DNA of 64,000 bases from Halostagnicola sp. A-GB9-2 (lineage in GTDB: Archaea > Halobacteriota > Halobacteria > Halobacteriales > Natrialbaceae), in contig NZ_JASJOC010000002.1 in the NCBI RefSeq assembly GCF_030068615.1, positions 186,001-250,000 on the forward strand. The letters are read 5' to 3'. The translations under genes were made by a program, and so were the position numbers. The notes below the pieces were generated by a model. The model worked only from the letters and a program-made list of their open reading frames with translations, was not told the DNA's origin and ran no database searches. Positions 54,152 through 63,785 of this stretch are shown piece after piece (position 1 is the stretch's first letter; every line of letters begins with the position of its first letter).

Positions 54152-54784
54152 TTAGCCGACGGTCGTCGCGACACCCTTCGTCTGACGATAATCGCTCGCC
54201 AGAATCGACTCGAGCGTCTCGAGGATCGTTTCCCGATCGGCCTCCTCCCACTCGGTCGGGTTCCGAATCGGCACGACCATGAATCCTCGGCCGCGGATTT
54301 CGCTGGCGTGGAGCGTTTCCATCTCGAGGTCGAGTTTTCCGCGCTGGGTCGTATACTGACCGAGCACGTGATCGGTCGCGCGTTCGCCCACCGGGAGCAG
54401 GATGTGTGCGTTGATCGCCCGCAGTTCGGCGTCGAAGTACCGCTCGAGTTCGGCGTACTCCGCCGGCGTCGGTTCGCGCCCGTCGGGAAGCGAGCACATG
54501 TGGATGTAGTCGGCAAAGAGATCCTCGAGGCGAGGGCTATCCTGTGGGCCCGTGACGAAACCGGCGTCTCGAAAGAGGTTCTGAACGCCGATTCCGGCGT
54601 CCGTCGCGGTGAACGGAACCCCGGTCGTTTCGCCGCCGTGGAGGCCTGGATGATCACCGATCACCTGAAAGTCGGCGTTGGCGTCACCGTAGCCGAAGAC
54701 GGCGGGGTGGTTTCCCGCATCCTGTCGCTCGAACGGCGGCCGCATACCGAAGGGATTGCTCGTTCTATCGGTGACGTTTTTCAC
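54152..54784 (-). CDS. Uracil-DNA glycosylase family protein
   Basis: This is a 210-aa protein. The UDG-like core has VFGYGDANADFQVIGDHPGL near residue 30, then GVPFTATDAGIGVQNLFRDAG and YIHMCSLPDG. A later LLPVGERATDHVLGQY segment corresponds to the DNA-binding end of the fold. No iron-sulfur Cys set of family 4 is seen, so this is a different haloarchaeal subgroup. The enzyme would remove uracil from DNA. Element A abuts its stop. Confidence 0.8.
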   Translation of the reverse strand: MKNVTDRTSNPFGMRPPFERQDAGNHPAVFGYGDANADFQVIGDHPGLHGGETTGVPFTATDAGIGVQNLFRDAGFVTGPQDSPRLEDLFADYIHMCSLPDGREPTPAEYAELERYFDAELRAINAHILLPVGERATDHVLGQYTTQRGKLDLEMETLHASEIRGRGFMVVPIRNPTEWEEADRETILETLESILASDYRQTKGVATTVG

Positions 54785-54863
54785 GGGAGACGAAACGAGT
54801 GCAGAACAAATAATTCGAGCGGTTTCGGGAGCGGTGGATCATCTATCGTGAGGAATACGACCA

Positions 54864-55280
54864 TCACTGGTCGGATTCGGCCGTTGTCTCTCCGGCCGTC
54901 CGGAGCGACAGGACCGAAACGCGCCCGACCGCATCGAAGTCTTTCAGTCGGTAGACGAGTTCTCGAATACGCGACGCCTCGCCGTGACAGAATACCGTCT
55001 CGAGACACCACTCGCCGTGGTGGACGTGACTCGTCGTATCGATCTCGGTCTGGAACTCGTGTTGCAGTTCGTGAAGTGACTCGATGATCTCGTCGTGGAC
55101 GTAATCGAAGACGACCGTCGCGGCGACGGTTCCTCGGATCTGTTCGAGTTGATGGTGTGACTCGATGTACTCCTGGATAGCCTCGCGGAGGGCTCGAGAC
55201 CGCGACTCGAGTCCTTCCGACTGCCACGTCTGGTCGAACTCGGCGAGCATGTCGTCCGGAATGTTGAGACTCGTCCGCAT
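54864..55280 (-). CDS. NikR-family transcriptional regulator (ribbon-helix-helix plus ACT)
   Basis: This is 138 aa from the ATG at 55280 (MRTSLNIPDDMLAEFDQTWQ). The N-terminal 45 residues are a CopG-type ribbon-helix-helix (SRSRALREAIQEYIESHHQ). The C-terminal ACT-like domain has the NikR pattern: VVFDYVHD, then HELQHEFQTEI and a metal-site-like HVHHGEWCLETVFCHG with two His and a Cys. NikR represses nickel uptake genes when nickel is bound. It may be a nickel or other metal sensor; its targets are unknown. Confidence 0.88.
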   Translation of the reverse strand: MRTSLNIPDDMLAEFDQTWQSEGLESRSRALREAIQEYIESHHQLEQIRGTVAATVVFDYVHDEIIESLHELQHEFQTEIDTTSHVHHGEWCLETVFCHGEASRIRELVYRLKDFDAVGRVSVLSLRTAGETTAESDQ

Positions 55281-55367
55281 GGGTTTCCGTTGGACGGCCG
55301 TAAAAAAGAGTTCGCGGTCTCGTTTTGGGTCCGAGTCGACGGGTGGCACGGACAGGCCGGGACTAAT

Positions 55368-55443
55368 ACTGTCAGCTGTACCCATGGAACGATTCTCACA
55401 CTCCTGAAGCGACGAGAATGTCGAACGACGTACAGCCGACAGT
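55368..55443. repeat. 76-bp inverted-repeat element, copy B
   Basis: Ends ACTGTCAGCTGTA (55368-55380) and TACAGCCGACAGT (55431-55443) are inverted repeats matching at 12 of 13 positions. Nested ATTCTC and GAGAAT arms lie inside. It sits between the nikR start (55280) and the gene starting at 55502. Same length and orientation as copy A, 1293 bp away. Confidence 0.85.
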
Positions 55444-55501
55444 ATAACTCGGCCCCGAAAATCACGAAAGGTATAGTCACCGCGATCGAATCCTCGGTCG
55501 A

Positions 55502-55993
55502 ATGTACCAGTTGGGTCACTACGGCGTCGCCCTCCTCGCGTACGCACCACTCGGCGTTGCCGTCGCGCTCTCGGGTTCTGAGGTGCTCGCCGTCGCTGGC
55601 GCGCTCGTCTGCGTCTCGCTGTCGACGCTTCCGGACTGTGACCATAACGTGGCGTTTCTCGAGCACCGCGGTATCACGCACACTCTGGCTTTCGCGGTCC
55701 TCGTCGGCGGTGCGCTCGCCGCGGCGGCGTCGATGCTCCTCACGTCCGGAACATCCTTCGTGACGGAGTCGATCGTCCCGTTCGCGTTCGTTGTCGGAAC
55801 GCTTTCGATCGTCTCGCACCTGCTCGCAGATGCAATCACGCCGATGGGAATCCGCCCGTTTCGCCCGTTCTCGAGCTACCATTACACGGCGAAACTGACG
55901 CCGGCGGCGAACCCGGTCGCGAACTACGCGCTGTTCGGACTCGGCGTCTGTGCGACGGCCGGCGCTGTGTGGCTCGTTTCAGTTCTCGGATAG
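55502..55993 (+). CDS. YdjM/DUF457-type membrane-bound metal-dependent hydrolase
   Basis: This 163-aa protein has four membrane helices and the family metal-binding motifs: LPDCDHN (residues about 44-50), HRGITHTL and SHLLADAITPMGIRPF. It ends in two further helices after a loop (SYHYTAKLTPAANPVANY). The family is found in membranes near stress and DNA-damage genes in bacteria; the exact reaction is unknown. Here it lies downstream of the nikR gene, divergently. Confidence 0.88.
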   Translation: MYQLGHYGVALLAYAPLGVAVALSGSEVLAVAGALVCVSLSTLPDCDHNVAFLEHRGITHTLAFAVLVGGALAAAASMLLTSGTSFVTESIVPFAFVVGTLSIVSHLLADAITPMGIRPFRPFSSYHYTAKLTPAANPVANYALFGLGVCATAGAVWLVSVLG

Positions 55994-56075
55994 CCGCGCT
56001 TCGCATCGTCCGTATTGCAAACGCCGTCTCGGATACTGCCGACCCGGAGAATATCGAAGTGGCGTCGCTACCGGC

Positions 56076-56906
56076 TTACTGACTCCTTTTGGTCTTCGTG
56101 AGCCAGATTCCGGCGATGATGGTCACGAATAGTACTGCGGTGATTCCGATGTACGTCAGATCGATCAACTGGTCGAATCCCGAACCCGATTGGCGACCGA
56201 AAAATATCATCAGGAACGCGAGTATCGGGGTTGCGAGGAGTACTCTGCGAATTTGAGCGCGCTCAAAGCGACGACGGCCGACCATCGCTGCGAAGATACC
56301 CGCCGACAGCAGTGCGAGCGAGACGCCGTACTGGGCAATCTGGACGCTCGGCGAATAGCTGGTGATATCGGTGAGATTCAGCGGACTGAGCGCAACGTGA
56401 AACGGCACCGTTACGGCACCGAGCGTGAGGACGGCGGTGACGTGGCCGGCCGTGAGCCGGGGTGCCCAGACCAGAATCGTCGCGACGACGAACAGCGTGA
56501 AGATGAGGACTGCCGTCCAGAAGTGAAGCGAGAGGATGTCCATCGTGTACTGTTCGACGGTTTGCCAACCCAGAACGACCTGGATCGGCGTCAACACCGT
56601 TCCCAGAACGACCAGCGCGGTGACGCGGCGGTCGACCGAGGAGAGGCGAAGCGAGGCGACTGCGGTTCCGATGATCGCGAACCCGGCGAACATCGAGACG
56701 AAGCGATGGAACCACTCGTAGAAACTCACTATGTGTGCCGGAAACAGGTTGAACGGGCCGGCATCACACTGAGGCCAGTTCGCTTCGCAACCGAGTCCGG
56801 CCCCCGTCGCTTTCGCCGCGACGCCGAGAAGGATCGTTGCACCGACCAGCACGAGCGTCGTTGCTAACAGATGTCGAAAGCCGAACCGATTGCGGAGCGA
56901 GCGCAT
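56076..56906 (-). CDS. ctaA: Heme A synthase (CtaA/COX15)
   Basis: This 276-aa protein starts at the ATG at 56906. It converts heme O to heme A for the terminal oxidase. It has about eight hydrophobic helices. The conserved Cys pair of the first external loop is present (LGCEANWPQCDAG). The heme-ligand-like His residues appear in FYEWFHRFVSMFAG and ILSLHFWTAVLI, with a third at PFHVALSP. A fourth His is not obvious. An upstream ATG at 56972 would add 22 polar residues. Confidence 0.9.
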   Translation of the reverse strand: MRSLRNRFGFRHLLATTLVLVGATILLGVAAKATGAGLGCEANWPQCDAGPFNLFPAHIVSFYEWFHRFVSMFAGFAIIGTAVASLRLSSVDRRVTALVVLGTVLTPIQVVLGWQTVEQYTMDILSLHFWTAVLIFTLFVVATILVWAPRLTAGHVTAVLTLGAVTVPFHVALSPLNLTDITSYSPSVQIAQYGVSLALLSAGIFAAMVGRRRFERAQIRRVLLATPILAFLMIFFGRQSGSGFDQLIDLTYIGITAVLFVTIIAGIWLTKTKRSQ

Positions 56907-57221
56907 TGTCGAATCGGATGTGTGTGTAGTAGACGACACAGGCGTTCGTTCGCCGCTTAGAATCGCCCGCATTTAGGTTATCCGAGTCGGTCCCAGCACT
57001 CGAGAATCGTCCAGCATCCGGCTGAAATGGGAGCGGCCTACGGCGTCTCTCGAGTCGAGCGAGACGTGTGATCGAGCAAGTACTTCGATGCGTAGTTCCC
57101 GCTCTCGAAAACAGTCCGAGGAGATGATTGTATGCACAGGAGTGCATATCTTTCACGTTTTCAAGCACGATTCGAGCACAAACAAGGAGGTTTTTATCGG
57201 TTGGGCTCCGTAGAGTGATTC
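56907..57221. other. Divergent region between ctaA and purF
   Basis: There are 315 bp between the divergent starts. It contains a TATA box for purF at 57191-57197 and nothing else that I recognise. Confidence 0.5.
57191..57197 (+). promoter_or_regulatory. TATA box of purF
   Basis: TTTTTAT is centred about 27 bp before the ATG at 57222. This is the spacing for a leaderless transcript, and is the reason for preferring the upstream of two in-frame ATGs. Confidence 0.5.
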
Positions 57222-58733
57222 ATGACTGAAGCGCGGGGCGAAACTCCCCGGCGAACAGGAATGACCGAGAAGTGCGGTGTCGTCGGCGTCGCACTGAACG
57301 GTCGAGACGCGGCACGACCGTTGTACTATGCACTCTACGCACTCCAGCACCGCGGCCAGGAGTCCGCAGGGATCGTTACTCACGATGGGTTTCAACAACA
57401 CAGCCATGTAGACATGGGGCTCGTCGGAGACGTGTTCGACGAAGACGATCTCGACGTACTCAACGGCGCTGCGGGCATCGGCCACGTCCGCTATCCCACT
57501 GCGGGATCGGTGGACTCGAGTTGTGCACAGCCCTTCTCCGTCTCGTTCAAGAGCGGCTCGCTCGGCCTCTCTCACAACGGTAACCTCGTCAACGCCGAGG
57601 AGATCCGCGACGAACTCGCGAGCGTCGGCCACGCCTTTACGAGCGACGGCGACACGGAGGTGATCGCCCACGACCTCGCGCGAAATCTTCTCGAGGAAGA
57701 CCTCGTCCGCGCCGTCAAGCGCACGATGCAACGAATCCACGGCTCGTACTCGCTGACGATCAGCCACGACGAGACGATTATGGGCGTGCGCGACCCGCAG
57801 GGGAATCGCCCGCTCTGTATCGGGAAGCTCGAGGACGGGTACATCATCGCCTCCGAATCCGCGGCGATCGATACGTTAGACGGCGAACTCGTCCGCGACG
57901 TTCGCCCGGGCGAACTCGTCGTCTTGCAGGACGACGGGCAAGGATTCGATTCTTACCAGTTGATCGAACAGGAGAACACGGCCCACTGCTTTTTCGAACA
58001 CGTCTACTTCGCACGCCCGGACAGCGTGATCGACGAGACGCTGGTCTACGAGGCCAGACGCGAACTCGGTCGCCGGCTCTGGGAGGAAAGCGGCGTCGAA
58101 ACCGACGTCGTGATGCCGGTTCCGGACTCCGGACGAGCGTTCGCGTCGGGCTACGCGGACGCGGCCGGCGAGACGACCGCCGACGGCGACCCTCGAGCCG
58201 AGGACGACGACGGCGTCGAGTTCGCCGAGGGACTGATGAAAAACCGGTACGTTGGCCGGACGTTCATCATGCCGACCCAGGACGAACGCGAGCGCGCAGT
58301 TCGCCTGAAGCTGAATCCGATCAAGTCGACCGTCGAGGGCAAGACCGTCACGCTCATCGACGACTCGATCGTTCGCGGCACGACCTCCACGCAGCTCGTG
58401 CAGTTGCTCAAAGACTGCGGTGCAGAGGAAGTTCACATGCGCATTGGTGCCCCGCCGATCGTCGCGCCGTGTTACATGGGTATCGACATGGCGACCCGCG
58501 ACGAACTCATCGCCGCCGACAAGCGCACCGAAGAAGTCTGTGACGAGATCGACGCCGACAGCCTCGCGTACCTCTCGACCGACGGCGTCGCCAACGTCCT
58601 CGAGAACGACCGCGACGACCTCTGTATGGGCTGTGTAACCGGCGAGTACCCCTACGATATCGAGGGCGAGGAGACGGATCGCGACGTGGTTCGCCCACAA
58701 CTCGAGGGGACGGCCCTCCACGCCGACGACTGA
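57222..58733 (+). CDS. purF: Amidophosphoribosyltransferase
   Basis: This 503-aa enzyme makes phosphoribosylamine in the first committed step of purine synthesis. The Ntn glutaminase domain starts [13 protein letters not shown]. The nucleophile Cys is residue 18 with the ATG at 57222 or residue 5 with the ATG at 57261, so processing of a short propeptide is required either way. [12 protein letters not shown] and [15 protein letters not shown] segments follow. The PRTase motif is [14 protein letters not shown] (about residue 380). Late Cys residues in [11 protein letters not shown] suggest an Fe-S site as in Bacillus. An acidic insert (about 310-330) is a halophile feature. Confidence 0.96.
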   Translation: MTEARGETPRRTGMTEKCGVVGVALNGRDAARPLYYALYALQHRGQESAGIVTHDGFQQHSHVDMGLVGDVFDEDDLDVLNGAAGIGHVRYPTAGSVDSSCAQPFSVSFKSGSLGLSHNGNLVNAEEIRDELASVGHAFTSDGDTEVIAHDLARNLLEEDLVRAVKRTMQRIHGSYSLTISHDETIMGVRDPQGNRPLCIGKLEDGYIIASESAAIDTLDGELVRDVRPGELVVLQDDGQGFDSYQLIEQENTAHCFFEHVYFARPDSVIDETLVYEARRELGRRLWEESGVETDVVMPVPDSGRAFASGYADAAGETTADGDPRAEDDDGVEFAEGLMKNRYVGRTFIMPTQDERERAVRLKLNPIKSTVEGKTVTLIDDSIVRGTTSTQLVQLLKDCGAEEVHMRIGAPPIVAPCYMGIDMATRDELIAADKRTEEVCDEIDADSLAYLSTDGVANVLENDRDDLCMGCVTGEYPYDIEGEETDRDVVRPQLEGTALHADD

Positions 58734-58833
58734 CGAGCGACGAATCGGTTCTCCGTCTCTTTCTGGTGAAACCCAAACCGGGCCGTCTCGAGGGATCGCA
58801 GAGCACTTACCCACCCCCGCGGAACATGCTCCC

Positions 58834-59901
58834 ATGCAGATCAAGAGCCGGGAGCAGGTCGAAGGCGGCCGCGAGCGCGTCGAGGTCGTCCCTGAGAGCA
58901 TCGACGACCTCTGGCACTTGCAGTACGTCCTTGAGCCCGGCGACCGCGTCGCGGGCGATACGACGCGCCGGATTCAGCGAAACGACGAGCAGATGCGGGA
59001 TACGGGCGGCGAGCGCGAGCCGATGTGGGTCGCCATCGCCGTCGACGACATCGAGTTCCACAAGTTCGCGAATCGCCTGCGCGTCGGCGGCGAAATCGTC
59101 GCCTGTTCGCGGGAAGACCAACTCGGCTTTCACCACACCTTAAACGTCGAGGAGCGCGACGAACTCTCGATCGAGAAGCGGTTCAAGCCCGATCAGGAGG
59201 CCCGTCTCGAGGAAGCCGAAGAGGCGACCGAAAACCCGGACGTCGCGATTGCCACCGTCGAGGAGGGAGCCGCTCACGTCCACACGGTCGCCCAGTACGG
59301 GACCGAAGAGCGCGCGACGATCTCCGGACCCACCGGCAAAGGCGATTTCGCCCGCGACCGCTCCGAGCTGTTCGACGAACTCGCCGCCGTACTCTCGCGG
59401 ATGGACGTCGACGCGATCATCCTCGCGGGCCCTGGATTCACCAAGCAGGACGCGCTCAAACACTTCGAGAAGAACAATGCCGACCTAACGGACCTGATCA
59501 CGATGGTGGACACATCGGCCGTCGGCGACCGCGGCGTTCACGAGGTCCTCAAACGGGGTGCCGTCGCGGACGTCCAGCAGGAAACGCGAATCGAGAGCGA
59601 AGCTGAGGCCATCGACGAACTCACTCGCCGGATTGCCGAGGGTGCCAAAGCGGCGTACGGCCCCCAGGAAGTAAACAAAGCCGCCGAGTATGGGGCGATC
59701 GAGGAACTGCTGATCCTCGACGACAAACTGCGAAAGGAGCGCGGTCCCGACGGCGAGTGGGCACTCAACGTGGACAACATCGTCCGCACCGCCGAACAGA
59801 AAGGCGGCGATGTGACCGTCTTCTCGAGCGAGTTCCCGCCGGGCCAACAACTCTCGAATCTCGGCGGTATCGCGGCGCTGTTGCGGTACCGGCTCGAGTG
59901 A
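58834..59901 (+). CDS. pelA: Ribosome rescue factor Pelota (aPelota)
   Basis: This 355-aa protein has the three Pelota domains: an N-terminal Sm-like domain ([34 protein letters not shown]), a central eRF1-like domain ([40 protein letters not shown]) and the C-terminal domain ([20 protein letters not shown]). It lacks the GGQ motif, as expected. Pelota with aEF1a releases stalled ribosomes. It lies 100 bp downstream of purF on the same strand. Confidence 0.95.
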   Translation: MQIKSREQVEGGRERVEVVPESIDDLWHLQYVLEPGDRVAGDTTRRIQRNDEQMRDTGGEREPMWVAIAVDDIEFHKFANRLRVGGEIVACSREDQLGFHHTLNVEERDELSIEKRFKPDQEARLEEAEEATENPDVAIATVEEGAAHVHTVAQYGTEERATISGPTGKGDFARDRSELFDELAAVLSRMDVDAIILAGPGFTKQDALKHFEKNNADLTDLITMVDTSAVGDRGVHEVLKRGAVADVQQETRIESEAEAIDELTRRIAEGAKAAYGPQEVNKAAEYGAIEELLILDDKLRKERGPDGEWALNVDNIVRTAEQKGGDVTVFSSEFPPGQQLSNLGGIAALLRYRLE

Positions 59902-59949
59902 CCGACCGAAACCTAATCTATTCTAATCCTTGAAGCAAAACGACCACCT

Positions 59950-60147
59950 ATGGACAAACGCTCACGCCTCGTCATCGGAACGATCTGGATCGCAGTTGCG
60001 GGTGTGATGGCGATCACGCTCGAGCCGACCGTCCCGACCTCCGGAAGCGAAATCCTCCGGGTGTTCGTCGTGCTAATGGCGCTGTTTCTGGCGGCTGTTT
60101 ATCTGTTCGACCCCCGGGGAATAATCAGCGGGAAGGGATTCGACTGA
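59950..60147 (+). CDS. Small two-TM membrane protein
   Basis: This 65-aa protein has helices at about residues 6-24 (RLVIGTIWIAVAGVMAITL) and 35-54 (EILRVFVVLMALFLAAVYLF), with an RGIISGKGFD tail. It starts 48 bp after the Pelota gene on the same strand and may be co-transcribed. No motif identifies its role; I cannot name a family. Confidence 0.65.
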   Translation: MDKRSRLVIGTIWIAVAGVMAITLEPTVPTSGSEILRVFVVLMALFLAAVYLFDPRGIISGKGFD

Positions 60148-60258
60148 GCGGTAACGGATAATACGATAGAAGAGATCACTCGACTTAGCCTGCCGTAGCC
60201 CGGGTTCTTTACCCGATATCCGGACCGCTCGCATCGAGAAGAGCGCCGGGACGCGAAC

Positions 60259-61791
60259 TCAGTCGTCTGCCATTGCGAGGGCCTGCTGATCGGACTCGAG
60301 GAGTCGATCGAGGGCGTCGACCATCGCCTCAACGCTGGCGCGGGTGATGTCGGCCTCGCTTCGGGCGACGGTGACGGTGCGGTCGTCGCGGCTCATCGTC
60401 ACCTCGACGGTGACAACGGCGTCGGTGCCGCCGGTAACCGCGTCAACGTGATAGGACTCGAGTTCCGCATCGGCCGCCGAACCAAGCGCCTCACGGACGG
60501 CCGAAACCGAAGCGTCGACCGGACCGGATCCGGTTCCGCTGGCGACCCGTTCCTCGCCGCCGACGTCGAGTCGAACGCTCGCGGTCGGAACGGGACCGCC
60601 GCTCGAGGCGGCGATATCGATCAGTTCGACTACGCGCTCGCGCTGCGTGCCGGTGACGTCCTCGGCGATGGCCAAGAGATCCGCATCCGTCACGTGTCGA
60701 CCACGATCGCCGAGCTCGGTCACTTTCTGGGCGATCTCGGCGACTTCGTCGTCGCTCGCGTCGACGTCGTGCTCCTCGAGTGCCGCCTGCACGCCGGCTC
60801 GACCAGCGTGTTTACCGAGCGCGAGCCGCCGTTCGCGGCCGACGGTTTCGGGCTCGTAAGGCTCGTACATCTTGTCGTCCTTGAGCGTGCCATCGGTGTG
60901 GATCCCGCTTTCGTGGGTGAAGGCGTTCTCCCCGATTACGGCCTTGTTCGGCGGAAGTGAGATCCCCGTTGCCCGCGAGCAAACTTGCGCAAGGTCATAC
61001 ACCTGCTCGAGATCGAGGGTTTCGACATTGTAGACGTGCTCGAGCGCGATCGCGACCTCTTCTAAGGCGACGTTGCCCGCCCGTTCGCCCAGCCCGTTGA
61101 CCGTACAGTGGACGAGGTCAGCACCCGCGGAGACGGCCGAGAGGGCGTTTGCGACGCCCAGGCCGAGGTCGTCGTGGGTGTGGGCGCTTACGGGGCCGAG
61201 TTCGGCGAGTCGAGAGACCGCCTCGGCGGTGCGCTCCGGACCCGTGTGGCCGACGGTGTCGGCGAAACAGGTTCGATCGGCACCGGCCTCGAGTGCGGTC
61301 TCCATCAGCGTCTCGAGATAATCCAGATCCGCCCGCGAGCCGTCCTCGCCGATGACTTCGACCCAGAGATCGTGCTCTTTGGCATAGGAGACGAGCTCTG
61401 CGGTTTTCTCGAGATTGTCTTCTCGAGAGGTTCCGACTTTGCCCTCGACGTGGCGATCACTGGCGGGAACGACGAGATGGATGCCGTCGACCTCGCACTC
61501 GAGCGCGAGGTCGATGTCGGTCTGGATCCCGCGACAGAAACTCGTGATGCGTGCGTCGAGATCGAGGTCGGTCACTCGAGAAATGGCCTGTCGTTCGCCC
61601 GCGCCGGTACAGGCGCTTCCGGCCTCGATTACCGAAACGCCCGCTCGCTCGAGTGCGCGAGCGATTTCGACTTTCTCGTCGGGTGATAGCGAGACGCCGG
61701 GTGCTTGTTCGCCATCGCGCAAGGTGGTATCGAGAAGGCGGACGGTACGATCGGACGGAATCGTCTGTTCGGGGGTGTGAGTTACAGGCAA
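60259..61791 (-). CDS. 2-Isopropylmalate / (R)-citramalate synthase family enzyme
   Basis: This 510-aa protein has the HMGL-like TIM barrel with RLLDTTLRDGEQAPGVSLS (metal and acceptor site), HTHDDLGLGVANAL and GLGERAGNVALEEV. The C-terminal regulatory domain (about residues 400-500) has the LeuA dimer signature region (VELIDIAASSGGPVPTASVRL). It condenses acetyl-CoA with a 2-oxo acid. Whether the acceptor is 2-oxoisovalerate (LeuA) or pyruvate (CimA) cannot be decided here, so I give no symbol. Single-gene transcription unit. Confidence 0.9.
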   Translation of the reverse strand: MPVTHTPEQTIPSDRTVRLLDTTLRDGEQAPGVSLSPDEKVEIARALERAGVSVIEAGSACTGAGERQAISRVTDLDLDARITSFCRGIQTDIDLALECEVDGIHLVVPASDRHVEGKVGTSREDNLEKTAELVSYAKEHDLWVEVIGEDGSRADLDYLETLMETALEAGADRTCFADTVGHTGPERTAEAVSRLAELGPVSAHTHDDLGLGVANALSAVSAGADLVHCTVNGLGERAGNVALEEVAIALEHVYNVETLDLEQVYDLAQVCSRATGISLPPNKAVIGENAFTHESGIHTDGTLKDDKMYEPYEPETVGRERRLALGKHAGRAGVQAALEEHDVDASDDEVAEIAQKVTELGDRGRHVTDADLLAIAEDVTGTQRERVVELIDIAASSGGPVPTASVRLDVGGEERVASGTGSGPVDASVSAVREALGSAADAELESYHVDAVTGGTDAVVTVEVTMSRDDRTVTVARSEADITRASVEAMVDALDRLLESDQQALAMADD

Positions 61792-62171
61792 GAGTGATGA
61801 ACTGCGATTGTCAGAATCGCGGAATTTCGCATCCAGCCGGGTCGCCCCGACTTCCTCTATCCTCGGAGTTCGGCGTTGAGATGGTATCTCGTGCCATTGT
61901 ACACGAACAAATGAACAGGGAGAACTTAAAACCGCCGATGATGGCCCGTTTCTCGTTCTGGGAGACTGCCACGTAGCAGCGTCGCTGGTGATTCGTTCGA
62001 CGAAGAACGAGCCACATCACCGACTTCGACGGCGCTGGCAAACGACCGTACGTTTCACCTATTTTCACGTCATTTTTCGAGCGAGAGAGCGTCAAAGCTA
62101 TCATTTGACTATCAGCAACAGTCCCTACAGAGTCCATAGGAAAGGGAGAACGATCGATATCTCTCGTTCGT
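61792..62171. other. Divergent intergenic region, nothing recognised
   Basis: This is 380 bp between the divergent starts of the synthase and the propeller protein. AT-rich tracts near 61910-61930 and 62095-62110 may be promoter elements. No RNA gene or repeat seen. Confidence 0.45.
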
Positions 62172-63749
62172 ATGACCAACCACGGCAGGCGACGTATCCT
62201 CAAGTACGCCGGGATCGCGGCAACAACTGGTGGGTTGTTCGCCACGACCGGCGCAGCTCGCAGTGACGCGGCTGGAACGAGCGAAGACGAATCCGGGTCA
62301 GTGACGAGCGTCGATGGATGGTCGTCTCTTGGTGGTGGTCCGGGAAACAACGGGTACGTCCCAGAAACGGACGGGCCGGACGAGCCCGTCGTTGACTGGG
62401 AGTACGACCACGGCGGCTCCGTCGCGATCGTTGACGGCATCGTCTTCTTGTCCACCGGCGGAGCCGTTCACGCGCTCGCGGCCGCTGACGGATCGCTCGA
62501 GTGGAAAACACACGATCTCGGTGCCAGTGGAACGCCTGCGGTTACTGCCGACGGCGTCTACGTCGGCGGGGAACGCCTGACCAAGATTTCCCCGCGAAAC
62601 GGGGACATCTGTTGTTACGCAGAACTCGAGTACGACAGGACGATTCCCGCTCCCGTCGTCGCGAACGATCTGGCATTCGTCGTCGCCGATGGCGTTCTCT
62701 ACGCCGTAGACAGCCACGAGATGGAGGTCGAATGGGAGTTCGACCCAGAGGGCGATTCACTGTACGAACAACCGGTCGCGGTCGCCGACGGGGCGGTCTT
62801 CGCCGTGAGCAAATCTCGAGTCTTCGCGCTCGAACTCGAGGACGGAACCGAACGGTGGACGATTGACGACCCGCCACGACAGGCGGACAGCTACTTTGCG
62901 GAGCCGAACCCGAGACACGTCCGGTATCCGGTCGCAACCGACGACGTCGTCGCTGTCGGGACGGTCAATCCCGCCGGAGCGAGCATCTGGCAAAACGGGC
63001 AAATCGTCCTATTCGATACCGAAACCGGAAAAGAGCGAGTAAAGAGCGAAAGCCAGCCGCTCAAGCCCGCCCCGATCACTGAGGATCGGTTCTACGGGAT
63101 AGGGACCCACAGCGTTCGAGGGTACGACAGGGAGTCGGGGTCGCAAACGTGGGAGACGGATGTCTCGACGTATGTCGTTTCCTCGCTCGTCAGTAACGGA
63201 GACGCCGTTTTCGCCGGCCTGCAGGTCGACGGCGAGGTGTACGGTCCTGGCGAGGCTCCCGAGCCCGGAATCGGCGTCTACGCGTTCGACGATAGCGGAG
63301 AGACCTCGTGGAAAATCGAAACCGACGACGTTCCGACGGTCGCGCTCGCCGACGAGACGCTCTATGCCTGCACGGAGGAAACACTGGTCGCGATTCGGGC
63401 GGAGAGTAGCGAACTGGAGACGGACGATGAGGCAGAAATTAGGGACGAAGGTGATGAAAGCGAGAGCGAGGGGGACGGCGACACAGAGACTGGAGACGAG
63501 AACGCAGACGTCGAAGGCGGCGAGAATGCCGAAACGACGAACGAGTCGTCCGAATCCGAAGGTCCCGCTGACACCGACAGCGACGGGAACGGATCCGAGA
63601 CAGGCGGCGATAACGAATCGAATACGGGCGAAGATGGCGGTTCCGACGAAGCACCGGGATTCACCGCTGGCGCGGGAATCGCCGGCGGCGCGGTGGCACT
63701 CGAGTGGCTGCGTCGTCGCGTGAATGCGAACGAAAAGCCATCCGACTGA
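62172..63749 (+). CDS. Tat-exported PQQ-type beta-propeller protein
   Basis: This 525-aa protein has a Tat signal (GRRRILKYAGIAATTGGLFA, cleavage near ARSDAAG). The mature domain (about 45-405) is a beta-propeller of PQQ-like repeats, with blades marked by phrases such as DGSLEWKTHDLG, GTERWTIDDPP, SGSQTWETDVST and SGETSWKIETDD. The tail (about 410-500) is a long Glu/Asp/Ser/Gly linker, then a hydrophobic stretch (FTAGAGIAGGAVALEWLRRR) that could be an anchor. This resembles haloarchaeal surface proteins with C-terminal anchors. Enzymatic activity is doubtful since no catalytic residues are obvious. Confidence 0.88.
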   Translation: MTNHGRRRILKYAGIAATTGGLFATTGAARSDAAGTSEDESGSVTSVDGWSSLGGGPGNNGYVPETDGPDEPVVDWEYDHGGSVAIVDGIVFLSTGGAVHALAAADGSLEWKTHDLGASGTPAVTADGVYVGGERLTKISPRNGDICCYAELEYDRTIPAPVVANDLAFVVADGVLYAVDSHEMEVEWEFDPEGDSLYEQPVAVADGAVFAVSKSRVFALELEDGTERWTIDDPPRQADSYFAEPNPRHVRYPVATDDVVAVGTVNPAGASIWQNGQIVLFDTETGKERVKSESQPLKPAPITEDRFYGIGTHSVRGYDRESGSQTWETDVSTYVVSSLVSNGDAVFAGLQVDGEVYGPGEAPEPGIGVYAFDDSGETSWKIETDDVPTVALADETLYACTEETLVAIRAESSELETDDEAEIRDEGDESESEGDGDTETGDENADVEGGENAETTNESSESEGPADTDSDGNGSETGGDNESNTGEDGGSDEAPGFTAGAGIAGGAVALEWLRRRVNANEKPSD

Positions 63750-63785
63750 TCACGAACTGTCGAACGGTCACGAACTGTCGAACGG
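63750..63785 (+). repeat. 18-bp tandem duplication
   Basis: TCACGAACTGTCGAACGG occurs twice in a row immediately after the stop codon of the propeller protein. It could be a slippage product. The remaining 215 bp to the window end show a TATA-like CTATATAAAG at about 63945-63954 and no coding frame. Confidence 0.9.
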
